Shown: positions 1 through 14,013 of the stretch, piece after piece
How positions within the stretch are numbered: position 1 is the stretch's first letter
Layout of the letters: every line of letters starts with the position of its first letter
Origin: Rhizobiaceae bacterium
Lineage (GTDB): Bacteria; Pseudomonadota; Alphaproteobacteria; Rhizobiales; Rhizobiaceae
Length of the DNA: 64,000 nt
Assembly: GCA_019635755.1 (NCBI GenBank)
Contig: JAHBYW010000003.1
Location: 434,001-498,000 of the forward strand
Reading direction: 5' to 3'
Position numbers and translations under genes: made by a program
Notes under the pieces: generated by a model
What the model was told of the DNA's origin: nothing
Database searches by the model: none
The model's input: only the letters and a program-made list of their open reading frames with translations

Positions 1-243
1 ACTGCGCCCGATGGCGCCTTCGTGGCCGTCGAGGTCGCCGACACCGGCCCGGGCATCTCGGACGAGGTCGCGGAGCAGCTCTTCAAGCCCTTCGTGACCA
101 CCAAGTCGGGCGGGATGGGCATCGGTCTGTCGATTTCGAGGCGAATCGTGCAGTCGCACGGCGGCGACATCTCGGTGACGCGCAATGCCAGCGGCGGAGC
201 GACGTTCCGGTTCACGCTGCCTGCCTATGTGGAGAACGCGTGA
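1..243 (+). CDS. C-terminal end of a FixL-like sensor histidine kinase (5' truncated)
   Basis: The reading frame is open from the first base of the window and ends at the TGA at 241-243, so only the last 80 or so residues are present. They form the end of an HATPase_c domain: the G1 box (DTGPGI), an F box (LFKPFVTTK) and a G2 box ([18 protein letters not shown]). This arrangement is typical of FixL/NtrB-type kinases. The stop overlaps the ATG of the FixJ-like regulator by one base, so kinase and regulator are almost certainly one operon. A heme-binding PAS domain, which would make it a true oxygen sensor, would lie outside the window and cannot be checked. The family call is strong; the name fixL is inferred from the partner genes. 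Confidence 0.85.
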   Translation, partial: TAPDGAFVAVEVADTGPGISDEVAEQLFKPFVTTKSGGMGIGLSISRRIVQSHGGDISVTRNASGGATFRFTLPAYVENA

Positions 244-854
244 TGTCGGGCGACTACGTTGTCCATATCGTGGACGACGAGGAGGCGGTGCGGAAATCGC
301 TGGCCTTCCTGCTGACCGTCGAAGGTTTCGCCGTGCGGCTGCATGAATCGGCGACGGCCTTCCTGGCGCTTGCCCCGGAAATCCGGCGAGGGTGCCTGGT
401 GACCGACCTGCGCATGCCTGACATCGACGGCGTCGAGCTTCTGCGCCGCCTGCGGGACATGGGCATTCGCATGCCGGCGATCGTCATGACCGGGCATGGC
501 GACGTGCCGATGGCCGTGGCGGCCATGAAAGCCGGCGCCATCGACTTCATCGAGAAGCCGTTCGAGGACCAGGTCATCATCGACAGCATCCGCCGGGCGG
601 TCGAGCTGATCGCCGACGACGGCGGCGCCGACACGCAGGCGCTCGGCCGCAAGCTCGCCATGCTGACCGAGCGCGAACGGGAGGTCCTTTCGGGTATCGT
701 CGCGGGCCTGCCGAACAAGACGATCGCCTACGACCTCGACATCTCGCCCAGGACTGTCGAGGTGCACCGCGCCAACATCATGTCGAAGATGGAAGCGCGG
801 AACCTTGCGGAACTGGTCAGAATGGCCATCACGCTCGGCATCCTGCCGCGCTGA
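243..854 (+). CDS. fixJ: FixJ-family two-component response regulator
   Basis: This is a 203-residue protein with an N-terminal receiver domain (about residues 4-120) and a C-terminal LuxR-type helix-turn-helix (about 140-200). The acidic pair is D11/D12, the phospho-acceptor is D55 in VTDLRMPDIDG, the conserved T lies in IVMTGHG and the lysine in IEKPFE. The output domain has the LTEREREVL and PRTVEVHRANIMSKM signatures of FixJ/NarL proteins. In rhizobia FixJ is phosphorylated by FixL in low oxygen and activates fixK. The ATG at 243 overlaps the kinase stop (TGATG); a GTG at 240 is an alternative. The fixK-like gene downstream and a candidate binding site before it fit this role. Confidence 0.9.
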   Translation: MSGDYVVHIVDDEEAVRKSLAFLLTVEGFAVRLHESATAFLALAPEIRRGCLVTDLRMPDIDGVELLRRLRDMGIRMPAIVMTGHGDVPMAVAAMKAGAIDFIEKPFEDQVIIDSIRRAVELIADDGGADTQALGRKLAMLTEREREVLSGIVAGLPNKTIAYDLDISPRTVEVHRANIMSKMEARNLAELVRMAITLGILPR

Positions 855-951
855 CCGCCGGTCGGCGCACATCCCGTCTTTGACACAGCGCAAGGCGCGC
901 CGGCCGGCCAGCCCCTAGCGATGCACCCTGTGGTAGCGCACGGGTGAAGAC

Positions 952-1305
952 TTGAAGGACAGCGCCAACGTGCTGGTGATCGTGCCCGACGCGCAGTTGC
1001 GCCGCTCGGTCGCGTTCCTGCTCGAGGCGGAGGGCTATGCCGTCCACGCCTTTGCCAGCCTCGCGGACGCCGACAGGCGGGCGCCGGTGGCCTGCGCGAT
1101 CGTCGACGAGGCGGCTGTCACCGGCGGAGCGCCGTTCTGGACCGGGCTGGCGGCGCTCGCCCTCTCCTCGGTGATCCTCTCCAGCAAGGGCCAGCCTCAG
1201 CCACAGCAGCGTGGCATGCGGCTGGTGGAGAAGCCGCTGCTCGGACAGCGGCTCGTCGACGCGGTGCAGGCCGCGTGCCGCGTGGCGCGCGAGGGCACTA
1301 CGTAG
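952..1305 (+). CDS. Degenerate receiver-domain protein between fixJ and fixK
   Basis: This 117-residue protein looks like a stand-alone receiver domain. The start of the fold (VLVIVPDAQLRRSVAFLLEAEGYAV) closely resembles the FixJ receiver, a possible acceptor Asp sits in AIVDEAAV, and a Lys-Pro motif occurs in VEKPLL. The usual acidic pair is reduced to a single D, and the MP turn after the acceptor Asp is missing. The whole domain is shorter than a normal receiver. The start is probably TTG at 952; no ATG is available near the N-terminus. It could be a phosphate sink, or a duplicated FixJ receiver that is decaying. Its stop codon lies inside the putative FixJ site. The function is not established. 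Confidence 0.6.
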   Translation: MKDSANVLVIVPDAQLRRSVAFLLEAEGYAVHAFASLADADRRAPVACAIVDEAAVTGGAPFWTGLAALALSSVILSSKGQPQPQQRGMRLVEKPLLGQRLVDAVQAACRVAREGTT

Positions 1306-1315
1306 TTTCCCGTAG
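1298..1315 (+). promoter_or_regulatory. Candidate FixJ-binding site upstream of fixK
   Basis: An inverted repeat, CTACG-N8-CGTAG, spans these bases (reading CTACGTAGTTTCCCGTAG) about 70 bp before the fixK start codon. Position and form fit a binding site for a dimeric LuxR/FixJ-type regulator that activates fixK. It overlaps the stop codon of the receiver-like gene. The assignment rests on context and symmetry, not on a matrix search. Confidence 0.5.
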
Positions 1316-1384
1316 GGATGTAACCGGATTCAGCGGCAGCGGGAAAAGCGCGATGGGTGTTCCATCGAGCGAAGAGGAACCGCC

Positions 1385-2020
1385 ATGTCCGCCACCGCCA
1401 AGTCCGCCCCGATCGTCCTCTTGCGCCAGGCGCCCGACGCGCGGCATGCGTTCGGCGCGGAGCCGCCCGTCCTTCACGGCGCCGGCTCGGAGGTCTATGC
1501 CCAGGGCGATCGTGCCGACCGGCTCTTCCGGGTCGAGTTCGGCGCGGTGCGCATCCACAGGCTGCTCGCCGACGGACGGCGCCAGATCTGCGCCTTCTAC
1601 CTGCCGGGAGAGGTGTTCGGTTTCGAAGCGGACGGGGTCCATCATTTTTTCGCCGAGGCGGTGAGCGCCACCGGGCTGACGGCGCTGCGGGGCGGCGCCG
1701 GGGCGGAGGCCGCGCACGATCATCTCGGCGCTGCGCTGCGTTCGCTGGTCCGCGCCCAGGAGCACCTTCTCGTCGTGGGGCGCCAGAACGCGGCCGAGCG
1801 CATCGCGGCTTTCCTGCTCGACATGGCCGAGCGTCAGGGCGGGCTCGAGCAGTTCGACCTGCCCATGTCGCGATCCGACATCGGCGACTATCTGGGTCTC
1901 ACCATCGAGACCGTCTCGCGCGTCTTCTCGAAGCTGCGCGCGCAGGGGATCATCCGGCTGCTCGGCCTGCGTTCCGTCGAGGTGAAGAAGCCCGGAGTCC
2001 TTCGCGCGATGTGCGAGTAG
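1385..2020 (+). CDS. fixK: FixK-type Crp/Fnr family transcription regulator
   Basis: This 211-residue protein has a cyclic-nucleotide-binding-like beta-roll in the N-terminal half, a dimerisation helix (about 115-150) and a C-terminal winged helix-turn-helix. The recognition region reads SRSDIGDYLGLTIETVSRVFSKL, split here only for naming, and is the FixK/FNR signature with the E-x-x-S-R core. The N-terminal cysteine cluster that holds the Fe-S centre of FNR is absent, so oxygen control should come through FixL/FixJ, as for rhizobial FixK. Likely targets are genes for microaerobic respiration, none of which lie in this window. The gene converges on gyrB with a gap of only 20 bp. Confidence 0.88.
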   Translation: MSATAKSAPIVLLRQAPDARHAFGAEPPVLHGAGSEVYAQGDRADRLFRVEFGAVRIHRLLADGRRQICAFYLPGEVFGFEADGVHHFFAEAVSATGLTALRGGAGAEAAHDHLGAALRSLVRAQEHLLVVGRQNAAERIAAFLLDMAERQGGLEQFDLPMSRSDIGDYLGLTIETVSRVFSKLRAQGIIRLLGLRSVEVKKPGVLRAMCE

Positions 2021-2040
2021 CGCGCCCTTCGGCGCCACGG

Positions 2041-7312
<5,272 letters not shown>

Positions 7313-7463
7313 CAGAAACCCGCCGCTACGTCACATGCCATTGTGGCAAGCTCAAGCCTCGACCAAGTGACTGCCGGCGCAGGGCTTTCGCCGAGGGGCC
7401 GCGCCGCTTCGCCACAGGGCCAACGCAATTGAAGGCTGGCGGCTGTGTCCCTAAGTTCCTCGG

Positions 7464-8831
7464 GTGGACGCGACCCCTGCTCCCTTCGTGCCGCCGGCGC
7501 CGAAGCCGCGCACCAGGCCGCCTTCGCTGTTCGAGCTGATGCGGATCATCTACCGCAACCCGCTCGAACTGTGGGGCGAGCCATCCTACAATCGTCCGTG
7601 GATCTCGGTGAACGGCGCCGGCGGGCGCCTCGTGATCGCCAACGATCCCGGTCTGATCCGGCACATCCTCGTCGACAATGTGAAGAACTACCGCATGTCC
7701 GACGTGCGGCAGCGCGTGCTGCGCCCGATCCTGCGCGACGGTCTCCTCACCGCCGAGGGCGAGGTCTGGAAACGATCGCGCAAGGCGATGGCGCCGGTGT
7801 TCACGCCGCGCCACATCGCCGGTTTCGCCGGGCCGATGCTGACCGAGACCGAGCGGTTCGCCTCCGGCTATACGGACGGTCAGGAGACCGATGTGGCCCG
7901 CGACATGACGGCGCTGACCTACGGGATCCTCGCCCAGACACTGTTTTCCGGCCAGATCGCGGAGACGCATGGCAGCCTCGAGAGGCAGATCGACCATCTG
8001 TTCGAGACGATGGGGCGGATCGACCCGCTCGACATCCTCGGCGCCCCCTCCTGGGTGCCGCGCATCACGCGGCTGAGGGGAATGCGGACGGTCCGCTTCT
8101 TCCGCCGCATCGTCGCCGACACCGTCGACCTGCGCAAGGAGAGGCTTGCCCGCGCCGGCGACGACGCGCCGAACGATTTCCTGACCCTGCTGCTGAGGGC
8201 CGAAGGCCCCGACGGACTGACCCGCGACGAGGTCGAGGACAACATCATCACCTTCATCGGCGCGGGCCACGAGACGACCGCGCGGGCGCTGGGCTGGGCC
8301 ATCTACTGCCTTGCCGAGGCGCCATGGGAACGCGACAAGGTGGAAGCCGAGATCGCGGACGTGCTGGCGCGCGAAGCGGACCCCGTCAAGTGGCTGGAGA
8401 TGATGCCGCTGACCCGCGCCGTGTTCGAGGAGGCGATGCGGCTCTATCCGCCGGCGCCGTCGATCGGGCGTCAGGCGGTCGAGCAGGACCAGTATCAGGA
8501 CCTGACCATCCACAAGGGCGCGCAGATCCAGATCATGCCCTGGACTGTGCATCGCCACCGGCTTCTCTGGGACCAGCCGGACGCGTTCATGCCGGAGCGC
8601 TTCCACCCGGGTCGCCGCGATGCGCTCGACCGCTACCAGTACCTGCCCTTCGGCGCCGGCCCGCGCGTGTGCATTGGCGCCGCGTTCGCCATGCAGGAAG
8701 CCGTCATCGTGCTGGCTATCCTGTTGTCGCGCTACCGCTTCGACACGCTGCCGAAGACAAAGCCCTGGCCGGTCCAGAAGCTCACCACGCAGCCGCAGGG
8801 CGGCCTCCCGATGCGCGTCAGCCGGCGATAG
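7464..8831 (+). CDS. Cytochrome P450
   Basis: The 455-residue protein carries the full set of P450 landmarks: the I-helix oxygen-binding motif GAGHETT, the K-helix ExxR (EEAMR), the PERF-like segment (MPERFHPGR) and the heme loop FGAGPRVCIG with the proximal ligand near C403. No membrane anchor is seen, so it should be soluble and need separate ferredoxin partners, none of which lie next to it. The start is GTG at 7464; an in-frame ATG occurs only much later. The sequence resembles the fatty-acid or terpene-type bacterial P450s, but the substrate cannot be told. It is divergent from the caspase gene and convergent with the amidase gene. Confidence 0.93.
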   Translation: MDATPAPFVPPAPKPRTRPPSLFELMRIIYRNPLELWGEPSYNRPWISVNGAGGRLVIANDPGLIRHILVDNVKNYRMSDVRQRVLRPILRDGLLTAEGEVWKRSRKAMAPVFTPRHIAGFAGPMLTETERFASGYTDGQETDVARDMTALTYGILAQTLFSGQIAETHGSLERQIDHLFETMGRIDPLDILGAPSWVPRITRLRGMRTVRFFRRIVADTVDLRKERLARAGDDAPNDFLTLLLRAEGPDGLTRDEVEDNIITFIGAGHETTARALGWAIYCLAEAPWERDKVEAEIADVLAREADPVKWLEMMPLTRAVFEEAMRLYPPAPSIGRQAVEQDQYQDLTIHKGAQIQIMPWTVHRHRLLWDQPDAFMPERFHPGRRDALDRYQYLPFGAGPRVCIGAAFAMQEAVIVLAILLSRYRFDTLPKTKPWPVQKLTTQPQGGLPMRVSRR

Positions 8832-8840
8832 GCGCGCCGG

Positions 8841-10289
8841 TCAGCAGGCGCCGGGCGTCCAGGGCAGCGCCTGTTCGTAGAGCGCGGCGATGTCGAGCAG
8901 CGCCCGGTCGCTGCGCGGCGGGCCGATCAGTTGCAGCCCCATCGGCCGGCCCCGTGCATCGAAGCCGGCGGGCACGCTGACCGCCGGGCAGGCCGCGAGC
9001 GTGGCATAGGAACAGACCTCCAGCCAGCGGTGGTAGCTGGTCATCGTCCGGCCGGCGATTTCCTTCGGCCAGTGCGCATTGATGTCGAAGGGGAAGACCG
9101 CGGCGCTCGGCAGGGCGAGGACGTCGAAGCGTTCGAACAGCGACAGCATGGTCTGGTACCAGGCGGTGCGCTTCACCGTTGCCGCGTGCACGTCGATGGC
9201 CGAAAGCCTGAGCGCGCCCTCGACCTCGAACACCGCCTCGGGCTTCAGCAGCGCACGGCGCGCCGGATCGTCGAAATGCTCCTTGAGGCCGGCGCCGCTG
9301 GTGGCGTGGCGGAGCGTCATGAAGGCATTCCACAGCGCTTCGAAGTCGAACACGGGAAGCACCGGCTCCACAGAAGCGCCCTCCGCCTCCAGCCGCGCCA
9401 GCGCCTCTTCGCAGAGCGCCAGCACGCCATTCTCCATCGGCAGATGACCGCCCAGATTGCCCAGCCAGCCGACCTTGAAGCCGCGCGGCGGCATGCCGGT
9501 CGAGCGCAGGTCGCCGCCGTCGAAGGACATCGGCGCGCGGGGGTCGTGGCCGGCCTGAACCGAGAGCAGCAGCGCGACATCGGCGACACTGCGGCCCATC
9601 GGCCCCTCGATACCCATCTGCGCGAGGAAAGCATCGTTCGTGGGTCCGGCCGGAACCAGGCCCTGCGACGGCCTGAGACCATAGACATTGTTCCAGCCGG
9701 CCGGATTGCGGAGCGAACCGCCGAAATCGCTGCCGTCGGCCAGCGGCATCATGTCGAGCGCCAGCGCGACGGCCGCACCACCGCTCGACCCGCCTGCCGA
9801 CAGCACCGGGTCGAAGGCGTTCGCCGTCGCACCGAAGACCGGGTTGTAGGTGTGCGAGCCGAGGCCGAACTCCGGCGTATTGGTCTTGCCGACGATGATC
9901 GCGCCCGCCGCGCGAAGGCGCTCGACGAACAGCTCATCCTCCACGGGAATGTGATCGCGGAAGATCGGCGAGCCGAACGTGGTCCTAAGGCCCTTGGTGA
10001 GCGCCAGATCCTTGATCGCGATCGGCAGGCCGGTCAGCGCTCCGCCGGTGCCCGATGCGATCGCGGCATCAGCCGCGTCTGCGTCGCGCAGGATCGCGTC
10101 GCGGGGTCTCAGCGAGACGATCGCGTTGACCTTGCCGTTCACGGCATCGATCCGGTCCAGATAGGCGCCGACGACCTCGCGCGACGAGAGTGTGCGCGCC
10201 CGGATGGCCTCGGCCAGTTCGACCGCCGGCATGGCGCAGATATCCGAAGTCGGCGCGATGCCGTGTTTGCTGGTCGGTTTCGAGTTCAC
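8841..10289 (-). CDS. Amidase (amidase-signature family)
   Basis: This 482-residue hydrolase belongs to the amidase-signature family, which uses a Ser-cisSer-Lys triad. The lysine lies in LPIAIKDLALTKG, and the glycine/serine-rich core GGSSGGAAVALA contains the cis-serine. The nucleophile serine is in the following DGSDFGGSLRNPA segment. No GatB-like partner is nearby, so a tRNA amidotransferase is unlikely; a stand-alone amidase of unknown substrate is the better call. Its ATG overlaps the ribokinase stop (ATGA), so the two genes are coupled in one minus-strand operon. Confidence 0.9.
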   Translation of the reverse strand: MNSKPTSKHGIAPTSDICAMPAVELAEAIRARTLSSREVVGAYLDRIDAVNGKVNAIVSLRPRDAILRDADAADAAIASGTGGALTGLPIAIKDLALTKGLRTTFGSPIFRDHIPVEDELFVERLRAAGAIIVGKTNTPEFGLGSHTYNPVFGATANAFDPVLSAGGSSGGAAVALALDMMPLADGSDFGGSLRNPAGWNNVYGLRPSQGLVPAGPTNDAFLAQMGIEGPMGRSVADVALLLSVQAGHDPRAPMSFDGGDLRSTGMPPRGFKVGWLGNLGGHLPMENGVLALCEEALARLEAEGASVEPVLPVFDFEALWNAFMTLRHATSGAGLKEHFDDPARRALLKPEAVFEVEGALRLSAIDVHAATVKRTAWYQTMLSLFERFDVLALPSAAVFPFDINAHWPKEIAGRTMTSYHRWLEVCSYATLAACPAVSVPAGFDARGRPMGLQLIGPPRSDRALLDIAALYEQALPWTPGAC

Positions 10290-11206
10290 GCCCGGCCTCC
10301 CGCCGTACCCGCCTTCAGCGCCTGCTCAACCTCGTCTACGGTCGGAATCGAGGGCTGCGCGCCGCTCTTCAGACAGGCCAGGGACGCTGCGACCGCCGCG
10401 CGCCGAAGTGCTGCCTCGAGATCGTGCCCGGCTTCCAGCGCGGCGCCGAAATAGCCGCAGAAGGTGTCGCCGGCGCCGACGGTGTCGACCGGCTCGATTT
10501 TCAGCGCAGGAACCGTCAGCGTCTCTTCGGGCGTCGCCGCGATGACACCGTCGCCGCCCAGCGTGACGATGATGGTGCGGCCGGTCTGCGTCGCAAATGC
10601 CTGCATCCGCGCCTCGCGGTTCTCCCCGTCGAGTTTGAGCGCGCCCGCATAGAGGTCGAACTCCGTCTCGTTGGCGATCACATAGTCCGCCTGCGCCAGC
10701 AGCGGGGCGGTTTCGGCCAGATAGGGGGCCGTGTTCAGCACGCTGACGGCTTTTGCAGCGCGCGCTCCTTCGAGGCCCGCGCCCACGGTCTCCAGCGGCA
10801 CCTCCTGCTGGAGGAGGACGATGTCGCCCTTTGCCAGGTGCGCCTTGGCGAGGTCGCCGGGCAGAACCGCCGCGTTGGCGCCCGGCACCACCGCGATCAC
10901 GTTCTCCCCGTCGCCGCCGACCAGGATCAGCGCGGTGCCCGTCGGCGCATGCACCTCGGCGACGGTCGAGAGATCGACCTTGCCGTCCCTCAGCAGAGCG
11001 GTGGCCTCGATGGCAAAGCCGTCCTTGCCGACGGCACCGATCATCCGGACCTTGCCGCCGGCGCGGGCGGCCGCCAGTGCCTGGTTGGCGCCCTTGCCGC
11101 CGGGCGCGGAGCGGAAACTGTCCCCGAGCACGGTCTCGCCGGGCTTCGGCAGCCGACCGACCGTCGCGATCAGATCGAGATTGATGGAACCGATGACGAT
11201 GACCAA
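10286..11206 (-). CDS. rbsK: Ribokinase (PfkB family sugar kinase)
   Basis: This PfkB-family kinase of about 306 residues probably phosphorylates ribose at O5. The N-terminus VIVIGSINLDLIATVGRLPK and the GGKGANQA motif are ribokinase hallmarks, and the C-terminal PfkB signature has the catalytic Asp in DTVGAGDTFCG. The longest frame begins with GTG at 11212, but a GGAGG at 11216-11212 would overlap it. The TTG at 11206 has that Shine-Dalgarno at a 5-nt spacing and is the better start. The amidase gene follows with a 4-bp overlap. No ribose transporter is seen in the window. Confidence 0.88.
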   Translation of the reverse strand: MVIVIGSINLDLIATVGRLPKPGETVLGDSFRSAPGGKGANQALAAARAGGKVRMIGAVGKDGFAIEATALLRDGKVDLSTVAEVHAPTGTALILVGGDGENVIAVVPGANAAVLPGDLAKAHLAKGDIVLLQQEVPLETVGAGLEGARAAKAVSVLNTAPYLAETAPLLAQADYVIANETEFDLYAGALKLDGENREARMQAFATQTGRTIIVTLGGDGVIAATPEETLTVPALKIEPVDTVGAGDTFCGYFGAALEAGHDLEAALRRAAVAASLACLKSGAQPSIPTVDEVEQALKAGTAGGRA

Positions 11207-11250
11207 ACACACCTCCGACGCTGTCTCATGACAACGTTAGAGGCTTTCGC

Positions 11251-11299
11251 GGCCGGTTTGAACCGGCCACGGATGCATGCCCGGGGGCTCAGCCCCCGG
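11251..11299. terminator. Two strong hairpins between rbsK and ada
   Basis: Two inverted repeats lie close together: GGCCGGTT-TG-AACCGGCC at 11251-11268, and CCGGGGGCT-C-AGCCCCCGG at 11281-11299. The second overlaps the stop codon of the minus-strand ada gene. No T-run follows on either strand, so they may act as weak or Rho-assisted terminators, or may simply be GC-rich palindromes. Confidence 0.45.
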
Positions 11300-12182
11300 T
11301 CTGGCCGGCCTCCCAGCCGAGAATCGCGCGTTTGCGCGTCAGGCCCCAGTGGTAGCCCGTCAACGCGCCGGATTTGCCCAGCGCGCGATGGCAGGGCACG
11401 ACGAAAGACAGTGGGTTGGCGCCGACCGCGGCACCCACCGCGCGGCTGGCCGCCGGCGAGCCTATGTCGCTGGCGATCGCCGAATAGGTGCAGGCCCGCC
11501 CCATCGGGATCCGCAGCAGCGCCTCCCAGACGCGGACCTGGAAGTCCGTTCCGATCAGGATGACGCGCAACGGCTGCTCGGAACGCCATTTCGATGGATC
11601 GAACACGCGCGACGCCAGCGGCGCGGTCGTCGCAAGATCCTCGGCATAGTCGGCATTCGGCCACCGCGACGACATGTCGTCGAATGCGGCACGCTCTTCG
11701 CCCGGATCGCAGAAGGCGATGCCCGCCAGGCCACGGTCGGTCGCCATCACCAGCGCGAGGCCGAAGGGAGAGATGTGCCAGCCATAGCGGATCGTGAGCC
11801 CCGCGCCGCGGCTCTTGTAGTCGCCGGGCGACATCGCTTCATGCGTCACGAACAGATCGTGCAGGCGGCCGGGGCCAGACATGCCGACCTCGAGCGAGGC
11901 TTCCAGCAGCGGCATGCCGGCGTTGAGCAGCCTGCGCGCATGGTCGAGCGTCACCGCCTGAAGGAACCCCTTGGGCGACAGGCCGGCCCAGCGCGTGAAG
12001 AGCTTCTGCAGGCCCGTCGGCGTCTCGCCGACCGCCTCGGCCAGCGCCTCCAGCGAGGGCTGGTCGCGATAGTCGAGGCTGATCTTCTCGATCACGCGGC
12101 GGACGACGTCATAGTCGGCGCTGTCCGGCGTGATGTCGTTCCGGAGGACAATCTGGCGTTTCATCATCGTGTGGGCGTTCAT
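11289..12182 (-). CDS. ada: Ada-like AraC regulator / O6-methylguanine-DNA methyltransferase
   Basis: This 297-residue bifunctional protein has an AraC-type helix-turn-helix in the first part (about 25-115, with LEALAEAVG and FLQAVTLDHAR) and a C-terminal O6-alkylguanine-DNA alkyltransferase domain. The methyl-accepting cysteine is in VVPCHRALG, the RAVG motif gives the arginine finger, and GYHWGLTRKRAILG closes the domain. The N-terminal zinc domain that repairs phosphotriesters in E. coli Ada is missing, so the methyl-sensing mechanism must differ. The start at 12182 (MNAHTMM) is preferred because GGAG lies 9 nt upstream; the longer frame is a read-through of the neighbour. Confidence 0.9.
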   Translation of the reverse strand: MNAHTMMKRQIVLRNDITPDSADYDVVRRVIEKISLDYRDQPSLEALAEAVGETPTGLQKLFTRWAGLSPKGFLQAVTLDHARRLLNAGMPLLEASLEVGMSGPGRLHDLFVTHEAMSPGDYKSRGAGLTIRYGWHISPFGLALVMATDRGLAGIAFCDPGEERAAFDDMSSRWPNADYAEDLATTAPLASRVFDPSKWRSEQPLRVILIGTDFQVRVWEALLRIPMGRACTYSAIASDIGSPAASRAVGAAVGANPLSFVVPCHRALGKSGALTGYHWGLTRKRAILGWEAGQTGG

Positions 12183-12255
12183 GGCAAATTTCTCCGCAGA
12201 ACGCGAATGTGGCCGCGGCGGGCGCCGTTTCCCACCCGATTCCTGCGAGGATTGC

Positions 12256-12741
12256 CTAGCCGGATTTCGCCGTCGCCAGGGCGCTGCCGAAGGCCTTGGC
12301 AAAGCTTTCGCGGTCGTCCGGATTGAGGAAACCGCCGATCTCGACCGAGCGGTTCTGGGCTTCGACGGCCATGCGCGTGATGCCGATTTCGGCATGGCGG
12401 GCAATCGCGAAGCGGCTCCAGAGCGGGACGAAGCGGTGCTCCTCGGCGCGGCCGGAGGGCGCGGTCTTGCGGATGTCGAGAGCCGTCCGCGACAGCGACA
12501 CCTCTTCGCGGGCGCGCGCGGCACGGTAGTTGAGCCGGAAGGCCACGTAGATCGCCAGCACGTCGAGCCCGAGGAAGCCGAAGATCGGCCAGGCGCCCAC
12601 CGACAGGAAGAAGGCGCCGGTCACGAGCCAGCCGAACAGCAAGGCGCCAATCAGCACCGCGAACCCGGTCCGGCCGAGCGACCGATGCGGCGTCAAGAGC
12701 GCACGGAAGAAGGGCTCGTCGGCGGTGTTTGTCTCGGCCAT
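12256..12741 (-). CDS. DUF2244 family membrane protein
   Basis: The 161-residue product has two closely spaced hydrophobic segments near residues 27-45 and 47-65, then a soluble C-terminal half with the conserved W-SRFAIARH-EIGITRM region. This is the pattern of the DUF2244 family, common next to nth in alphaproteobacteria. The biochemical role is unknown. It is divergent from nth, whose start codon lies about 20 bp away, so promoter elements must overlap the two 5' ends. Confidence 0.82.
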   Translation of the reverse strand: MAETNTADEPFFRALLTPHRSLGRTGFAVLIGALLFGWLVTGAFFLSVGAWPIFGFLGLDVLAIYVAFRLNYRAARAREEVSLSRTALDIRKTAPSGRAEEHRFVPLWSRFAIARHAEIGITRMAVEAQNRSVEIGGFLNPDDRESFAKAFGSALATAKSG

Positions 12742-12762
12742 GCGGGGGATTATAGAGGCGGC

Positions 12763-13506
12763 ATGGCAAAACCCAAGGAAAAAACCGCCGCACCCAGGGC
12801 ACGGCAGAAGCGCCGGCGCTCGCGCTACAGCGCGGACGAGGTGCGCGAGATCTTCCGCCGCTTCGCCGTCCAGCGCCCGGAGCCGAAGGGCGAGCTGGAA
12901 TACGTCAACGCGTTCACGCTGCTTGTCGCGGTCGTGCTGTCGGCGCAGGCGACGGACTCAGGCGTCAACCGCGCGACGCGTGCGCTGTTCAGGGAGGCCG
13001 ATACGCCGGCGAAGATGCTGGCGCTCGGCGAGGCCAAAGTCGGCGAACACATCCGCACCATCGGCCTGTGGCGCAACAAGGCGAAGAACGTCATCGCGCT
13101 CTCGGAGGCGCTGATGCGCGATTTCGACGGAGAGGTGCCGGCCGAGCGCGACCTGCTCGTCACGCTGCCGGGCGTCGGCCGCAAGACCGCGAACGTCGTG
13201 CTGAACATCGTCTTCGGCCAGCCGACCATGGCAGTCGATACGCACATCTTCCGGATCGGAAATCGGCTGGGTCTCGCGCCCGGCGACACGCCGGAACAGG
13301 TCGAGGCGGGGCTGTTGCGCGTCATCCCCCCGGACTACCTGCAGCACGCCCATCACTGGCTGATCCTGCACGGCCGCTATGTGTGCAAGGCGCGCCGGCC
13401 CGACTGCGAGGCCTGCATCATCGCCGACCTGTGCAAATGGCCCGGAAAGACCTGCGACGTGCCGGCGCCGCTGGTACCCCTCGAAGCGGTCGGATCGTCT
13501 CAGTAG
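12763..13506 (+). CDS. nth: Endonuclease III (DNA glycosylase / AP lyase)
   Basis: This 247-residue base-excision repair enzyme removes oxidised pyrimidines and nicks at the abasic site. The helix-hairpin-helix with the catalytic lysine reads LPGVGRKTANVVLN, the catalytic aspartate lies in AVDTHIFRI, and the C-terminal 4Fe-4S loop has C-x6-C-x2-C-x5-C (CKARRPDCEACIIADLC). The ATG at 12763 gives the family's usual length; the longer frame upstream is antisense to the DUF2244 and ada genes. Its stop overlaps the end of the convergent DUF2214 gene by 7 bp. Confidence 0.96.
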   Translation: MAKPKEKTAAPRARQKRRRSRYSADEVREIFRRFAVQRPEPKGELEYVNAFTLLVAVVLSAQATDSGVNRATRALFREADTPAKMLALGEAKVGEHIRTIGLWRNKAKNVIALSEALMRDFDGEVPAERDLLVTLPGVGRKTANVVLNIVFGQPTMAVDTHIFRIGNRLGLAPGDTPEQVEAGLLRVIPPDYLQHAHHWLILHGRYVCKARRPDCEACIIADLCKWPGKTCDVPAPLVPLEAVGSSQ

Positions 13507-13952
13507 CCGACACCGCGCGCCATCATCGCCGCCAGGACAGGGACGAAGGCAAAGGCGAGGGCTTCTGCCACCACGAAGGTCCGCGCCGCCGCCACCTCCC
13601 CGTCCGGCACCCGGTAGGCCGGATCGGAGCCGGCCGCCTTCTGCCACTGGACGATGCGCATGGTGGGCACGACCGAGAGGAGACCCATCAGCGCGAACGC
13701 CCCCATCTTGGCCCAGAACACCCAATAGTAGACGTAGTACTCCCAGCCCTTCAGCCCGAAATAGACCCGCACGATACCGACCGCGATGACCGCGGCGGCG
13801 ATGCCGCCATAGGTCGAGTCCAGCCGCGCGAGCAGCTTCAGGTTCTGGCCACCCAGCCCGGGCCTGATGAGGAAGGCTTCCGCCGCGAATATACCGGCAT
13901 AGGCGAGGATGAGAAGATGGTGAAGGCTGGCGAGGATGATGTCGGTCGTCAT
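13500..13952 (-). CDS. DUF2214 family integral membrane protein
   Basis: This is a 150-residue protein with four predicted membrane helices (about 5-25, 47-65, 78-97 and 125-145). The N-terminal LHHLLILAYAGIFAAEAFL and the central GWEYYVYYWVFWAKMGAF segments match the DUF2214 family of small membrane proteins. The conserved histidine pair in the first helix could bind a metal or heme, but no activity is known. Its 3' end overlaps nth. Confidence 0.75.
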   Translation of the reverse strand: MTTDIILASLHHLLILAYAGIFAAEAFLIRPGLGGQNLKLLARLDSTYGGIAAAVIAVGIVRVYFGLKGWEYYVYYWVFWAKMGAFALMGLLSVVPTMRIVQWQKAAGSDPAYRVPDGEVAAARTFVVAEALAFAFVPVLAAMMARGVGY

Positions 13953-14013
13953 GTTTCCCTCCTGCGTCGTGGCGCGATCGCGAGCCGGTGCGGCGACCGC
14001 CCCGCGCGGGGCC

